A DNA stretch of 60,000 bases from Owenia fusiformis (lineage: Eukaryota; Annelida; Polychaeta; Sabellida; Oweniidae), in assembly GCA_903813345.2 (NCBI GenBank), contig CAIIXF020000005.1, positions 34,539,375-34,599,374 on the forward strand, in the 5' to 3' direction. Position numbers and translations under genes: made by a program. Below the pieces are notes generated by a model. The model was given only the letters and a program-made list of their open reading frames with translations, was not told the origin of the DNA and searched no databases. Position 1 is the stretch's first letter, and each line of letters begins with the position of its first letter. Below, piece by piece: positions 13,501 to 25,700 of this stretch.

Positions 13501-16500
13501 CAGCGAAGAGGGTGAAAAGCGGAAAAGGTCCTGCTCTGACAGTCACGAAGACGAAGAGAAGCGGAAAAAGAAAGCACGTACCACCTTTACAGGAAGACAA
13601 ATCTTCGAACTGGAAAAACAATTTGAAGCTAAAAAATACTTATCGTCAAGTGAAAGAGCCGAGATGGCAACCTTATTGAATGTGACTGAAACTCAGGTAT
13701 GAGATTAAATGAATAGTTAACGAAATTTATTAAATTATTTACAAAATCAAGGTCTCGTATAAAATGGAGACTACCACTTACTAAACGCGATGTAAAAGAG
13801 CGCACGCGGCAACATTTGATTAGAACACACAACTTTCTGGTAAAGACATACAATCCAAGAGAGAATTTGACGTTTTCACTGTCTCAAATTTTGGCACAGT
13901 ATCTGAATCTTAGTGGGCCATTTTACGCGTAGCAAATCATCATTATAGTTTTTTCTGGGTGGCAAGGAATTTAAATTTCTCAGTCACAAATCTTTCTTCA
14001 TGAGCAAATATGATTTTTATTTATTTCATCTCATCGACGGGGGCTGCTCATTTGATATTTTTTCAACTTCTCTCCCGGTTGGATGCTGTCAGACCACCGC
14101 CAAGATAAGTGTCATATTTCTGCCCGAAGATTAATGGCCAATGTGCCCTGGGCCAGAGAGAAATTAATTACATCAGCTCCGGGAGCATATACATTTTCCC
14201 TCTTGGGTAACCGTTTCATAGGTCTATCAACAGCATGACTAGATTTGTTGTTTTTTTCAATTTGACACAATCATTCGTGAAGACGGAGTTATGTTTATCG
14301 GATTATGTTATTTTAGGGAGTCTGATATTGAATGAAAATCAAATTTGAAATTGATTAAACAAACCATGTTTACTTTTTTCATTTAGGGATACTTTTTACC
14401 AATCATTATCATCAATTGCGTTTAAGCTTAGAATGCTTGTACAGTTGCTTATTCAACACGGACAAGACAACTGTCTTTTATAGTGATTATTGAAACGTAC
14501 CATTCCAGGCCTTCCTCGCGACCGCTTTGACAGCTTGTTTGTCTCTAGTTGTTTGTTTTTCGTTTCGTTTTGTTGTTTTGTTTTTGGGTCATCAAATGAC
14601 ACTATTGCTTCCACCCAATTTATACTAAAAATACATGAAAAATACATTTGGCTACTAATTGAAAATCTCGATTCCTGTCCATGACATTTATGAATGTAAG
14701 GCCACCTTGACGGCTTGACAACACAGTCGGAAGGGTCATCACTTATCGTGGACTTTGTCAGCTGGTTGTCGTTACTTGCCAGCCCACGAGAAAAATTTCC
14801 ACCTAAGAATATGATTTTGGAATGCAAAATAAAAGAGAAAAAACGGATTCAAAAAGGAATAAATGACATAATAACATGTAGTTTGTGACAATCTAAATTT
14901 TGTAGAAATACCAGAGAAAGACACTGGTTTATACATAGGGACTGAAATAAAATAAAGGGATAGAAAATGGGCTGAAATTGACCTCATGCCGTCCCGGAGA
15001 CACGTTTCTCACCTCATTTCTAGCAGAGGCTGGCTGGCAGTTTCAGATCTCTGGGAAACATTGAATCTACATTAACGACTAATTTCATAAATATTTATTA
15101 AAATATGATTGATAAACTAAGCAATGAAGACAAACTGGTTCCAATTCTCAGCAGTCAAACGATAACTTTGGGTTTTCCAATTGAAAAGCAGAGACTTTTA
15201 TAGAATCAGTCTCAGTCGAGACGTATTTAATCAATTAATATTCAATTTGGTGTGAATTAATAACTGCTTACTCATGATCTTGGATTTTGTGGTTAAAATA
15301 ATCTAAACATAAAGTAAGAATACAGAGTAACAAGTTACAGTGGTATCAAAGGCAGTTGAACCGGTCCTATAAACCCGAAAATATACTAGTTATTACTAGG
15401 TAGAACACAAATGGTTTCACAAACAGAGAGAGAAAGCTATGTGAAACGTTTTTTATGAAATTATTTTAAATGTTTTTTTTTCATAGCAGATGAGTAAAAT
15501 GGTCCAAAAAGTTGCATTTATCGTTCCGTAAATCGTGGAGGTTTTTAAGTACCCCAAGCTCTTAACACAGCTCTAACTTAGCATCCCAGTGAACATAACA
15601 GAATAATGAAAGATAGGAAAAAGTCAAGAAAAAAGATAAGTGTCAAATTAATTCCCCATTATCATCTGTGCAGTAGATAAAGTATTCAGAAATGAGTTGT
15701 GGTATGGCTTAAGACAATGCTAGATTGTCCTATCTTAATTTTGCGGCTCTGAATAGCTATGAAACGGGCTATGAAACTGCAGACAGGTCCATATATTGAT
15801 GGAGTTGCTGCAATTAGCAGCGAATGAAATGTTACGACTGATTTATTGTCAAACGATAGGGAACACTCCTCTAGACCCTGGTAGCATTTCCTGTGGCTCC
15901 CCGAACGTGAGAAACTTCTAGAACTGATTTTTGTGCAAGATTTGCGAACATAAAACAATCGCTCAAAATGATACCAACGTCACTTGTCAGTTACACTGCT
16001 AATGCAGCTATTTTTGTAGACTGATATTTCATACATCACTTTCATACGTTAAGATTGTAAAAATATTCTTAAAGTTTTACAATGTCAAATTTGCAAAGTT
16101 TAAGTGACCTGTCAATGTAATAAGTCGAATAAAAATGATGTAGATAGATCTAGATAGAGCACATCCACGAAATGGCTTTAAGTAGATAGTCCGTGTTAGG
16201 TTAGGGGGTTGTCTCAAATTGAGGTATTTGTCGGATGTGTGTATTCTATATTTGTCTACACATCGACTCTATTATAGTAGTATGGGCCCTAGTATGGGTA
16301 ATGGCCGGATCAACCAGCTCTCAATTCACCATGCTCAATTTTTTTTAACTCTCGTTATTCAGGAATTCAATCACCAAAACACTTGCTCATTCGAAGTCTG
16401 GTGTTATGTTCCTGTTTACAAGAGTTGCTTAATGTTTGCATGACCTTCCTTCATCAACTTCGGGTATGCATTACTAATACAACCTCCTCTATCACCAACT

Positions 16501-18499
16501 GTATATGTTCTTGTTACTCAATTATCGCCCTTTTGCTATTAATTCCCCAACCTTTCTCATCACCCATGGTGTTAAATGTTTGCACAATCAGAACGTTTAA
16601 GACATAGAAGTCGAGTTTTATCAGAAGTATCCTATATCTGCCACCCAGATTCCAAACCCCTATTCTGGTAGCCTCACACTAAGCACATAATGACTGTAAA
16701 TAGCCCCTAATGAAGTATACAGTTACAAAAACGGTGTATAACTCATTCTCTTATCTTGTTTGAGAAGACAGCTTGCGCCAACTGAAACAGGCATCACTTT
16801 CAGTTGATAAGTGAGATGTTTGGCAAGATGTTATAGATTTTAAAACTTTTTTAACACAACCAGACCCAAGCGTAGATTACGCTAGATATTATCCGGTGTA
16901 ATTTGATGTGACTGTTTAATTTTTCTCGCTCTTTTAGATGCTACTAGATACCCAATGCTACTGGAATCAAAACATTTATTTAAATAAATCTTAACATGTT
17001 GATATGTTAATATGTCCGCCTGTTCCGCATTACTTGAATCTCAATGATCTCACATGAATGCTTCTACCTTAATCCGAAGAGTATTGGAAAATGTTTGTTC
17101 AAGGAGAGGGGGAATGGTGAATAAAATTGATTTACAATTTCTTGCTAATAATTTTTTTCTCAAACTTTTAGCATATTAATTTTAGAAAATTATCGTATGT
17201 TAATAAACACTGAAAAACAATAACCAATACAAGAATCCAGTCAGTAGTGCAGTATTTAAAAGGCAAATTAAATTGTTAATAATTTCCAGGCTATTAGAAC
17301 AGAACAGAACCGAGTTCAGAAACAATTCATTTTTGTTCTTTTTGGTGGGAAATTGCCACAACAGCATATGAGATCAGGGTTAAAAAACGATCATTCAAAT
17401 TCCAAAGCGATAAAATCTGGAGGTAGTAAAAACAAGATATAGACATCACTGCGTATCTCTCTTTTCAACAGAACGTCTGACAACAAGCGAATTTATATCT
17501 TGGGGTGCTTAGAAATATGTTAGACCTATTATAGTATCGCTAACAAAGTAGGGAGAGTATGAGTTTTGAAAGTGGGAATATCCAAACCACAAACCTGCAG
17601 ATCCTTAGGACTATTAAAACAAAACTTTTCTTATCGCCGAATTCCAGATGGGAAATTTAGTATTGCAATAAGATGGAGCATTTACTCGTGGTATTGTGAT
17701 TAAAGAAAGGATTGTCTATCTATAGTTTGGTCATATTTTTCACGAGAACATTTTATCTGTTAACTGCTCACTGAATCAGATTAAGCAGAAGTGAACAAAT
17801 CTTTTGGCACGTAGAGTGTAAATTTTGTGGAATGCCCATCAATTTTGTACCAATTGTTCTAATATCAGATGATGAAAATAATTTGTTAAAATGTAAGATG
17901 ATGAAAACTGAAATGTTTCTTCTCTTCGGAATCGAACTCACGACCTCTGATTATGATATAAATATCTTTTGTGTTTCCAGGTTAAGATTTGGTTCCAAAA
18001 TAGACGTACCAAGTGGAAGAAGACAGAAAATATTTCCAACTCAGAGGCTGCCGAATATAAACTAGGAGGTGAGAAGCATATAGATACGATTAAACAAAGA
18101 CAGAACAAACTTGCTGAAATCCAAAATGCTCAGTGCGTCGTCAAGGACGCCAGCAAGACAATACACGGTCAACCTCTCGGTCTAAATGTGCGTGGAGGCG
18201 ACCCCCAGATCTCTCACCTTCATCCCGATCAGCTCCAACAGCAAACTCTCCACCAACACTTGGAATCAAGAGATTCAATCACAAATATGAACACTCGTGC
18301 AAATCTGGACACTCGCGATACTCGTGACACTCGTCATAGCCCTGTGTCGCCACAGAACGGTTGCCCACCACGTGACCACAACCAAAATGACAATATGGAC
18401 CGTAAGGTGGAAGCCATGCAGAAACAACAAGTTCAAGTTCTGCAGCCTACGTACGATGCGCATCCCGAGGAGATGGTATCTAAGCTCAATGATTGCTAA
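7128..18499 (+). CDS. NK7.1-like homeobox transcription factor, three exons (gene span)
   Basis: This is a spliced gene with exons 7128-7515, 13497-13696 and 17981-18499, giving 368 residues. The product should be a nuclear, sequence-specific DNA-binding regulator. The N-terminal region is proline/histidine-rich and carries an eh1-like motif, FYIDDIL, at residues 44-50. This motif type recruits Groucho/TLE co-repressors in NK proteins. An acidic/serine stretch (about 112-150) precedes the homeodomain at residues 153-212. Visible hallmarks are R5, F8, L16, F20, W48, F49, Q50, N51 and R53, and helix 3 reads [14 protein letters not shown]. Helix 1 [18 protein letters not shown] fits NK7.1 better than NK1, NK6, Tlx or Lbx as I remember them, but orthology needs a tree. 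The C-terminal tail (213-368) is Q/H/N-rich with DTRDTRDTR and no further known domain. The start is the first ATG after an in-frame stop at 7026. Confidence 0.9.
12303..12349. repeat. Small foldback flanked by GTTGAACCA direct repeats
   Basis: GTTGAACCA occurs at 12303-12311 and 12341-12349. Between them, TGGGCTTTCAA and its near-complement (TTGAAAGTCCA) form a hairpin with a 10/11 match. The layout resembles a tiny insertion with a 9-bp target duplication. The same CATGGGCTTTCAA arm appears at 37783-37814. Confidence 0.55.
13276..13360. repeat. (TATTG)17 microsatellite
   Basis: Seventeen consecutive 5-bp units: fourteen TATTG, two TAGTG (13316-13320, 13336-13340) and a final TATTC. It lies about 137 bp upstream of homeobox exon 2, inside the intron. 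Confidence 0.97.
13497..13696 (+). CDS. Homeobox gene exon 2 (homeodomain helices 1 and 2)
   Basis: Acceptor TTTTAG ends at 13496 and donor GTATGA starts at 13697. The 200 bp complete codon 130 and encode residues 130-196 in phase 0. It begins with an acidic/basic linker and contains homeodomain positions 1-44, ending exactly at Q44. The encoded [18 protein letters not shown] segment is diagnostic of the NK class. Confidence 0.93.
13697..17980 (+). other. Homeobox gene intron 2 (4,284 bp), splits homeodomain at 44/45
   Basis: The intron interrupts the homeodomain between Q44 and V45, an intron position known from several homeobox classes. A comparatively GC-rich patch at about 14030-14220 stands out. 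A tRNA-like fragment on the opposite strand lies just before the acceptor (about 17920-17960). Open stretches at 14453-14827 and 16219-16607 have low-complexity or unrecognisable translations and no splice support. Confidence 0.75.
17920..17960 (-). repeat. Possible tRNA-derived (SINE-like) fragment
   Basis: Read on the minus strand, the segment gives ATAATCAGAGGTCG followed by GAGTTCGATTCC, resembling the anticodon loop, variable region and B-box half of a tRNA. No A-box half is present, because the homeobox acceptor and exon 3 lie there instead. It may be a truncated SINE head. This rests on motif similarity only. Confidence 0.3.
17981..18499 (+). CDS. Homeobox gene exon 3 (recognition helix and C-terminus)
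   Basis: Acceptor TTTCCAG ends at 17980. The exon opens with [14 protein letters not shown], homeodomain recognition helix residues 45-58, with Q50 and N51 intact. It then encodes a low-complexity tail rich in Q, H, N and D, with two exact DTR repeats followed by a third, and stops at TAA 18497-18499 after ...LNDC. The tail has no domain I recognise. Confidence 0.93.
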   Translation, partial: VKIWFQNRRTKWKKTENISNSEAAEYKLGGEKHIDTIKQRQNKLAEIQNAQCVVKDASKTIHGQPLGLNVRGGDPQISHLHPDQLQQQTLHQHLESRDSITNMNTRANLDTRDTRDTRHSPVSPQNGCPPRDHNQNDNMDRKVEAMQKQQVQVLQPTYDAHPEEMVSKLNDC

Positions 18500-18915
18500 T
18501 TTTAAATTTTCAGTGATTAATGACTGACTTGCATTTATTCTGTCGTTCAGAGATTAATATTTATATCAAACTTCACCTAATTTTATGAATTCCTAGTTCC
18601 ATTTTGTTACAAGATGATGGCTGCAAAAATGAGATTCCATGGCTAGCCATGTTTGATACGGGCGGCTTTTTAATCAAATCAAATGAAAAACTAGGCGCAT
18701 AATTTCACAAGAGCAGATTTATTTACCAATATTCACATTTTTTGTGACCTATGAGTAGTATGTACACCCCGATTATTGCATGAGCTCGAGCGACTCACGA
18801 TATGATCGGGGCGTAGATCCTACCCGAGTGTCCAGTAGAATGATAGTTTGAATGCGAATCTGTAAATAATGTATTAAGGACGTGTCGGTGTATGACACTA
18901 TTCATGTGCAATAAA
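18500..18915 (+). other. Probable homeobox 3' UTR with AATAAA
   Basis: AATAAA at 18910-18915 is the first well-formed polyadenylation signal I noticed after the homeobox stop codon, implying a 3' UTR of a little over 400 nt. No transcript evidence is available. AT-rich DNA yields such hexamers by chance, so this is tentative. Confidence 0.4.
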
Positions 18916-21900
18916 AATCTACAGGTTACGAACCAACATATCAACTGGTAACAGCAAAGGAATAAGAGCCCTGTGATATTGTGTGCTCCTGTTCTTTTAT
19001 ATTGCCATCCTGGTATCAACGGGGCGTAGCACACGGTATCATGGAGTTGACAGGGGCTATAATAAGTGGGCACTATTCGTGTATTGATTGTGTACTTAAT
19101 TTATGTTCAATGAACAATCAGGGTATGTTATATACTCAGATCTAGGAATGATGGGGTAATTTTGTCAAGCTCTGAATTAATACTGATGAGCTATCTATCA
19201 GATAGGGGGAATTGTTATGATAAACACTGTCTATTGTTTTTCTACTGAGATGGCTAGCCTCACTTGTCATGCGAATGGTCATTCTAGTTGTCACACAGGA
19301 TATCATGTTCTTATGTTGAAAATATAGTTAATACTAATTGTTTTCATTCAATGAAATTAGTTTGTTGCGAATTCAATCAACAATTGCAAGTATCAATCCA
19401 TCAATCATCGTAAGCCCCATGACATATTTGTTGAAAATCATAATTTGCAAAAATAAACCGAAAGTATGGATGACCTTAGCGATTCTGCAGATCACACAAG
19501 GCATCCTCCAAGTGCAGACAACCGACATCATCCTCTGAGTTCTCCTTCAAAAAGCAAAATAAATTCCTCTCAGAATATGCTAAGTGATTAACTTGCGTCT
19601 TTGAGCGCAGATCAATCCCTAGTACCTATTAACTAATTGTCTGCTACTGATTTCAATTATTAACAACTATGGCAGCCGATTTGCGTGCTTAGATCTTAAT
19701 TTAACATCATTGACTGGGGCATCATCAATATCCATAATATAAACCCATCAGACGTTTCCCCAATTGAGAAAGGTATAGGCTGAAAAGAGACAAGTGATTT
19801 ATCAAAGTTGATGATTTTTTGCATTTATATGAAGCTCTGGAAGTCAAGACGCCATTTTGATTTGAGAGAACTCGGATCATTAAATTCTGATTTGTGAGCC
19901 AAGATATATTGCCTTAATGTTATATTAATGTTGTTCCACGTTCAATCAGCTTTAATGATACGCGCACAATTTGCACGATGTAACATGTTAAAGTTATTGA
20001 GAAAAAGCTTGACCTACTTTAGATGAAACAAAATACATTGATTGCCCCCACTATTTCCTACTGAAAATCAAAATGAGATTGTACTATAAGACGAATTATA
20101 TGTTGCTTACAAAAGTTACGACTTTACCTGCTTCCAATGACAGAAGACTGTGGCGAACATCCTCGGCATAAGAGAAGCCTACGGACGCTCGGCGTCACTG
20201 GGTCCAGCGATGCCAAGTGAACGAAGATGCAGCCAAGTGAACGAAGATGCATCAGAGAAGCCTTTTGACCGTGGCGGCCAGGCGGCGTCTAAATTCACAA
20301 GGAGAAAGGTAAATCTGAAAACTAAAGAGGAAAAACTGTACTGAAAAGAACATCTCCAGCTTTCCAATAATTCTACCTGGTACGATGTTAAATTGACAAA
20401 GGGAGGAGACGAGACACTCGATGATCTGATTTTTCCAGTGCAAGAGATTGCAAGGCTTCCGTCAACTGTCGTAGATATCTCAACCATTTTTGCATGTATT
20501 ACCAGCAGCTTGATCCATTCTCCGAACGCAGGGGCCCAGAATCCTCTCTGTTCCTTTCTTCTACGTCCTTCTGGGAAGAAGGAAAGAAAGAGTAGATGAG
20601 GTCTGGAGCCGTGAGTTTGAAGGATGATCTTCATCACTCGATATTCCGTAAGACTTAAATAGGAATACATGTACACTAATAGTACCAAGCAAATATCCAA
20701 ACTCGAAATCATCTCTTTTTTACAACGTTCACTCGTTCTGATTAAAATTGCATTGGTTTACCATGATCATAAAATTCTTAACATCAAAATTACAAGATCG
20801 TTTCAAGACAAATGGATGGGCATCCAAAGTTCCCATTAGTGGTGTGGGATCGGAGTTGTTTGAAAGTTGTAGGGTTAGTGGTGAGAAACGAGGAGGTGAG
20901 TATCGGTGATGTGGGGTCGATTAGTCAAGTCATCTTAAAACACAATTCCAGGAATGTCTTATTTGTAATTATCATTCTTTCCTTATTCTAGCTTGCTTCT
21001 CCTCTAATTCACCATTTGTTCATCCAGGCAGCGTTTCTCTCTCTCATTCACTGTGATTTTGTCTGCGCAATAATAGCGTATTAATTTCAATTGGAAATTA
21101 CGCTATAAAGAAATCGTAGACTTAGATGGAACAAATGAAGTGAGCTACGATTGCCTATTAACTCTACATTACGCGGAATATTAAGAACTCTTAAGAGCAA
21201 GGTTCTATCTAATTGACTCTAGCCTGTCAATTTCGTGTTATTTCATAGTAACCCTCGACTATATTATTTAAGAGGAAGGTCTCTACAAGTCCAGTGACAA
21301 TTTATGAATCTGAAACACGGGATTAATAAAAATTATAGGAAGTGTTTAATTGATATAGGTAAACTGAGAAAGGTGTTAGATGGAAGATAAGAGAAAGCTT
21401 ATTGCATTGGTACTTTGGTTATAATAATATGATATTGCCCATAGTTTGATAAAAGAAATATTTAATAATATACTGCTAATCTTCATAAACTTGGACTAGA
21501 TCAATCCCAAAATTTCACAATCATTCAAGTAGAGAAGTCTTATCTAAACAATAGACGAGAATGAATAAATCAATTTAAGTTGATAAAATATTGAATTATT
21601 GAAGTTGATAAAGGATAACACCACGTTGTAAAATAAAATTCCACTTATTTATAAACCTAATAGTTATAATATAAATGTTTATACACCCTGTACAATTAAA
21701 CGGATCTATTTCTAAGTAATTTATAGCTCATTCTTGAGATCACGCCCATTCAATATAATTCACTATAGACAAAAGAGATGTGAATAAAACTGCGCTGATT
21801 TAAAAAAAATCCTAAAATAAATGTTATTACAATATTTGCAATCGTTCTTGCATTTTCATTCTTTAATGCGAGAAAACTTTAAAAAATCAGAGATTCCTCA

Positions 21901-22561
21901 ATTCATAAAAACGGTTATTGTTCCCAGAGTTTAATCAGTCTGCCGGTAATTTAGAATCTCTCTACCTTTAATTACAATTTGATACTTTATTGATTGATGT
22001 CTGCGTTGTAAAATATATGGAGTTTAATCATGACGTCTAATAGTAAACTACACACAGATTCCCTAAGATCATGAATTCTGATTAAATCACAAATTGTGAT
22101 TTCACCACCGTTGATTTCAAGCTATAAAAATTAAAGTTTAATTGGCAAATCAAACTTGTAAGTGGAATGATGATTCATTGAATTGACAGTTGTTATGTCT
22201 TATCTTTGTTAGAATGAATATTGATGAATATATATATGACTTGTTGACCTCTATGATGGGGGTGTTATCTACATTTAGTAAGTTGTTGGACCTAGGGCAC
22301 AATATAATTCATCAAAACTGGTAGATATAACATATAGAGATTGCCTCTTTTAACATCCCTCAAAATAATGAAATGTTATGCTTTGTGTTAAATAGTCAGT
22401 AGGAAGTTTAAGCTTGCAATGTTTTTCACAACCTAAACGTGAAAGGAAAATGTTTTTAAGCGATGCATTTGTATGGGCGATTGATCATACGTTTAGGTTG
22501 GCGTTTCGATTTTTCTATGCAAGTAGATCGTTTTACATCCCTCGGAAGTCATGGAATTGAA
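18916..22561. other. Intergenic region, one unexplained GC-rich patch
   Basis: Mostly featureless AT-rich DNA. The exception is about 20130-20610, which is richer in GC and open in more than one frame. It contains two tandem copies of a 20-bp unit, GCCAAGTGAACGAAGATGCA (20212-20251). Its translations match nothing I recognise. It could be a retroelement relic or an exon of an unidentified gene. Confidence 0.45.
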
Positions 22562-22739
22562 TACAGTAAAACTTGACTTAGTGAACACACCTCTTCATTG
22601 AACACCTGTTTCTAGTGGACACCATTCTTCAGCACATACATTAAACTTATGTATAAATAACCCTCTCTGTAGTGAACACCTACCAACACTGAACGTTTTT
22701 TCGCGGCAAAAAGTTCAATATAACACAGGTTTTACTTTA
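22562..22739. mobile_element. Short inverted-repeat element, TACAGTAAAAC family, copy 1
   Basis: The left end TACAGTAAAACTTG faces CAGGTTTTACTTTA on the right. The interior repeats a 'gtgaacacc' phrase (gtgaacac, attgaacacc, agtggacacc). The CAGTAAAACCT terminus and TA flanks resemble pogo/Tigger-type Tc1-mariner elements. At 178 bp it can only be non-autonomous. Related copies are at 30076, 39648 and 44000. Confidence 0.6.
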
Positions 22740-25700
22740 TATATATTACGTTTAATGATTTTACACACCTTAATGTTAAAATGCATGCAAATTGATGATG
22801 CAAAATTAAATTATTATCTCTCTCCCCAAAATGCATGTACAGTAGCACCGCTAAAGGTGACTTTACACACATGAAAATACATGGAACTTGATTCTCTACT
22901 GTATAAAGTGACTTCCTTCACATCAAAAATGCATATGACGGGAATGGCGTTATATTAGAGAGGTTAAGTTAGCGATACGTGTACGTGAAACGTGCAAAAG
23001 TATGGTCCCCTATAAACTATTTTCACTTCACTGGCAATTATTAGCCCCATTGAGTAGGACGGTGTAAAGAAAGTAGTTGTAATAAGGTCTCCGATTAAAC
23101 CAAATGAGGGCAGGAGAGGGGGGAGGGGGCAGTGATTCCCGAAGGTTATAATATTACGCGTTTACGTTCTAACTCTCGCAATCACGTGTATCTTAATCCC
23201 TCTATAATGACTTAACATCTCAAAGTGTATATCAGTACAAAAATGTTAATAATGACTTTGCAAACATCAAAATACATTTCAATTCATTCATCAACTTGAG
23301 AGTCGAGTATTAAAAAATGATTAAATTTTGATAGAAAGTAGCATAAAGTAAAATGGATACAAAACTTGAACCAAATGGTATTAAAATAAAAAATACTAGG
23401 CATATTTATACTTTTTACAGCAGTTTTATAATGAGAACCATTTTTAACAATCATAATTTTAATGACGTATGTATGAATGTTGACTTTTAATATTCCTGTT
23501 GAAAATGCATAATAGTCATCTTGAATTTCTAATAAAACTTCTAGCCTAGTATAGCCTGTAGTGTCTTGCTTTCTAAATGCATCCATCGTGAGAGATGGAA
23601 CTTCCATCAATTCCTTTCATATCGTTAGTTTGGCAAGGCATTAACTTGCAAAATGTCAGTATCACATTGAGCTTTTGCTCTGCAAATCATCTTCGAATCC
23701 AGTTGCAACTGAAACACTGTGAACAAAGATGCAGCAAATTCCAAAGAATAAGGCATATGATCTCGATATTTCACGTTCAGGTATTGTATACTAATCATTT
23801 TTTGAAAGACGATTCAATGAAATGTAATTTCGATCTATCCTCTTTTTTCAGTGTTCTTCGTTTTTTGTTTGAACTTGTCTAATAAAGGAATGCTCTTCTC
23901 TCAAATGTTGATACAACATGATATGTTTTTTAGTTGTACCATATATTACTTATGTAATGTTTGCGCAAAAATGTTGGGCTAGGGCCAAAATAATTTGTAC
24001 TGTATAACTTGTGGTTCTTGAAATTAAAAAAGAAGCAACGATATTTATTGATTTCACATTTGAACCATTTCTACCCTGCGCGCAGTCTAGTGATGAACTG
24101 TGAAGATGAAGCTCTCTTTTAAGAAGCGAAGTCAAACGAGTAGACCATTTCGAGAGTAGCTGATATTGACAGTGGATGGATCAGATTATTACATAACAAT
24201 AAAACTATTATGTTTGCCATCGTGACTAGAGTAACCATGGAGACACAATACACTATTAGCTAAATGTAGTAACTATCTAAATATAAAGATATAGGTGAAA
24301 TATCAAGTTATAAGTTTACTTTTCTCGAAAACTCTATTAATGTTATTTACAAGTTAACACCTTAGGTAAATTGCAGGTAAATTGTTTCACATTTAAACGT
24401 TTTCTGTATACGACCACTTCAATTGACACTTCTCGATCCCTAAATAACCTCCACAAATCTTGAGAATGACAAATAGCAATATAAACGCTAAAAACATGCC
24501 TAATCTACACCAGCTAAGTGTTGATACGTCAATACACGCATATTATCGTATGTACCAGGCAAAAATTGAACTTGTACATTACAAAAAAACTCATTAAAAT
24601 AGAGATAAGCTTTTGCAGGTGTGAAAACGTAGCACTTTAGACACAATTGGTCTCTATTAAAAATGATATGAAATCATGTTGTCGGCAATTGTTTTCGGCA
24701 TCCGTATTTGTTATTTTGATGATTTGAATTTAAGCATTCTGGTGTCTGGAGTTGCAATTGATTCTCACGTACTTAATACAATTTAATTATCCTTTAAGTT
24801 GATTAATGAAAACATTTAAAATGGAAGTCTTAAAAATGAACTGGCACTTAAAGATAAAGTCAGTTAGTTATAGATGAGTCATTAAACTGCTTAAAGTAAA
24901 GATGAAGAACATTTTCAAATATATATTAGGAGACATTCAGATATGTTTAGGAAGTATTTAATGATATATTAATTACATATTAAAATAGCGTTCATTGTTA
25001 GGCTATTGCTGTCTTGATTTAATTTGCTAAAACAAATATGTATAATTATTAATATATAATATATTAATTATGATATTAATTCTTTTTAAATCGATTTCTC
25101 TGAAGAAATGAATAAAGTGTTTAAAAAGATATTATATAAACCAGAGAAATAAACTTACATACTACAACCAAAAATCGTCTTTTGTTTTCTATCATTTTAT
25201 TATATTACAGTATGCAATTTATCATTATCAATAACATATGTTTTTGGGACCACCCTGTATTCCTTACTTATAAGACTAAAAAAAAACAAATCAATCACAA
25301 AGATGCAAATCTAATTGATGTTTTCGAGCCGTAATGATATCATTCACATTGAAGTGATAGCTAACATGATATCATTGTTGTGCATTTGACATGAGGTTGA
25401 GATGAATCATCCGATCTTATTTTAACTGTAATTGAATTTAAAACAATTGGACAATTTAAATTATTTAAAACTTAAAGTGACTTATCTGTAGTTCGGATTC
25501 TACATGCAAGTAGCTATTAATTATCACAACATGTTTTTAATATTTCAAAATCTGTAAAAGTTGGTCATGTTCCCGGGGTCATGTTGTTTAAAAATTTGAA
25601 AAATCTCAGAGCACAGACAATTTGGAACTTGTCATGCTGCTGACAAGATGAGCATATTCAAGAATTGACACTTCGGAAAACAACTAATTAGGTACTAAAG

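Noticed and set aside
14453-14827. 124-codon minus-strand open frame in homeobox intron 2
   Set aside because: Its translation is a low-complexity K/Q/N mixture with no recognisable domain or splice context, and the opposite strand is also open.
25247-25260. Solitary CACCCTGTA terminus (another near 21684)
   Set aside because: No inverted partner found at a plausible distance, so I could not define an element.
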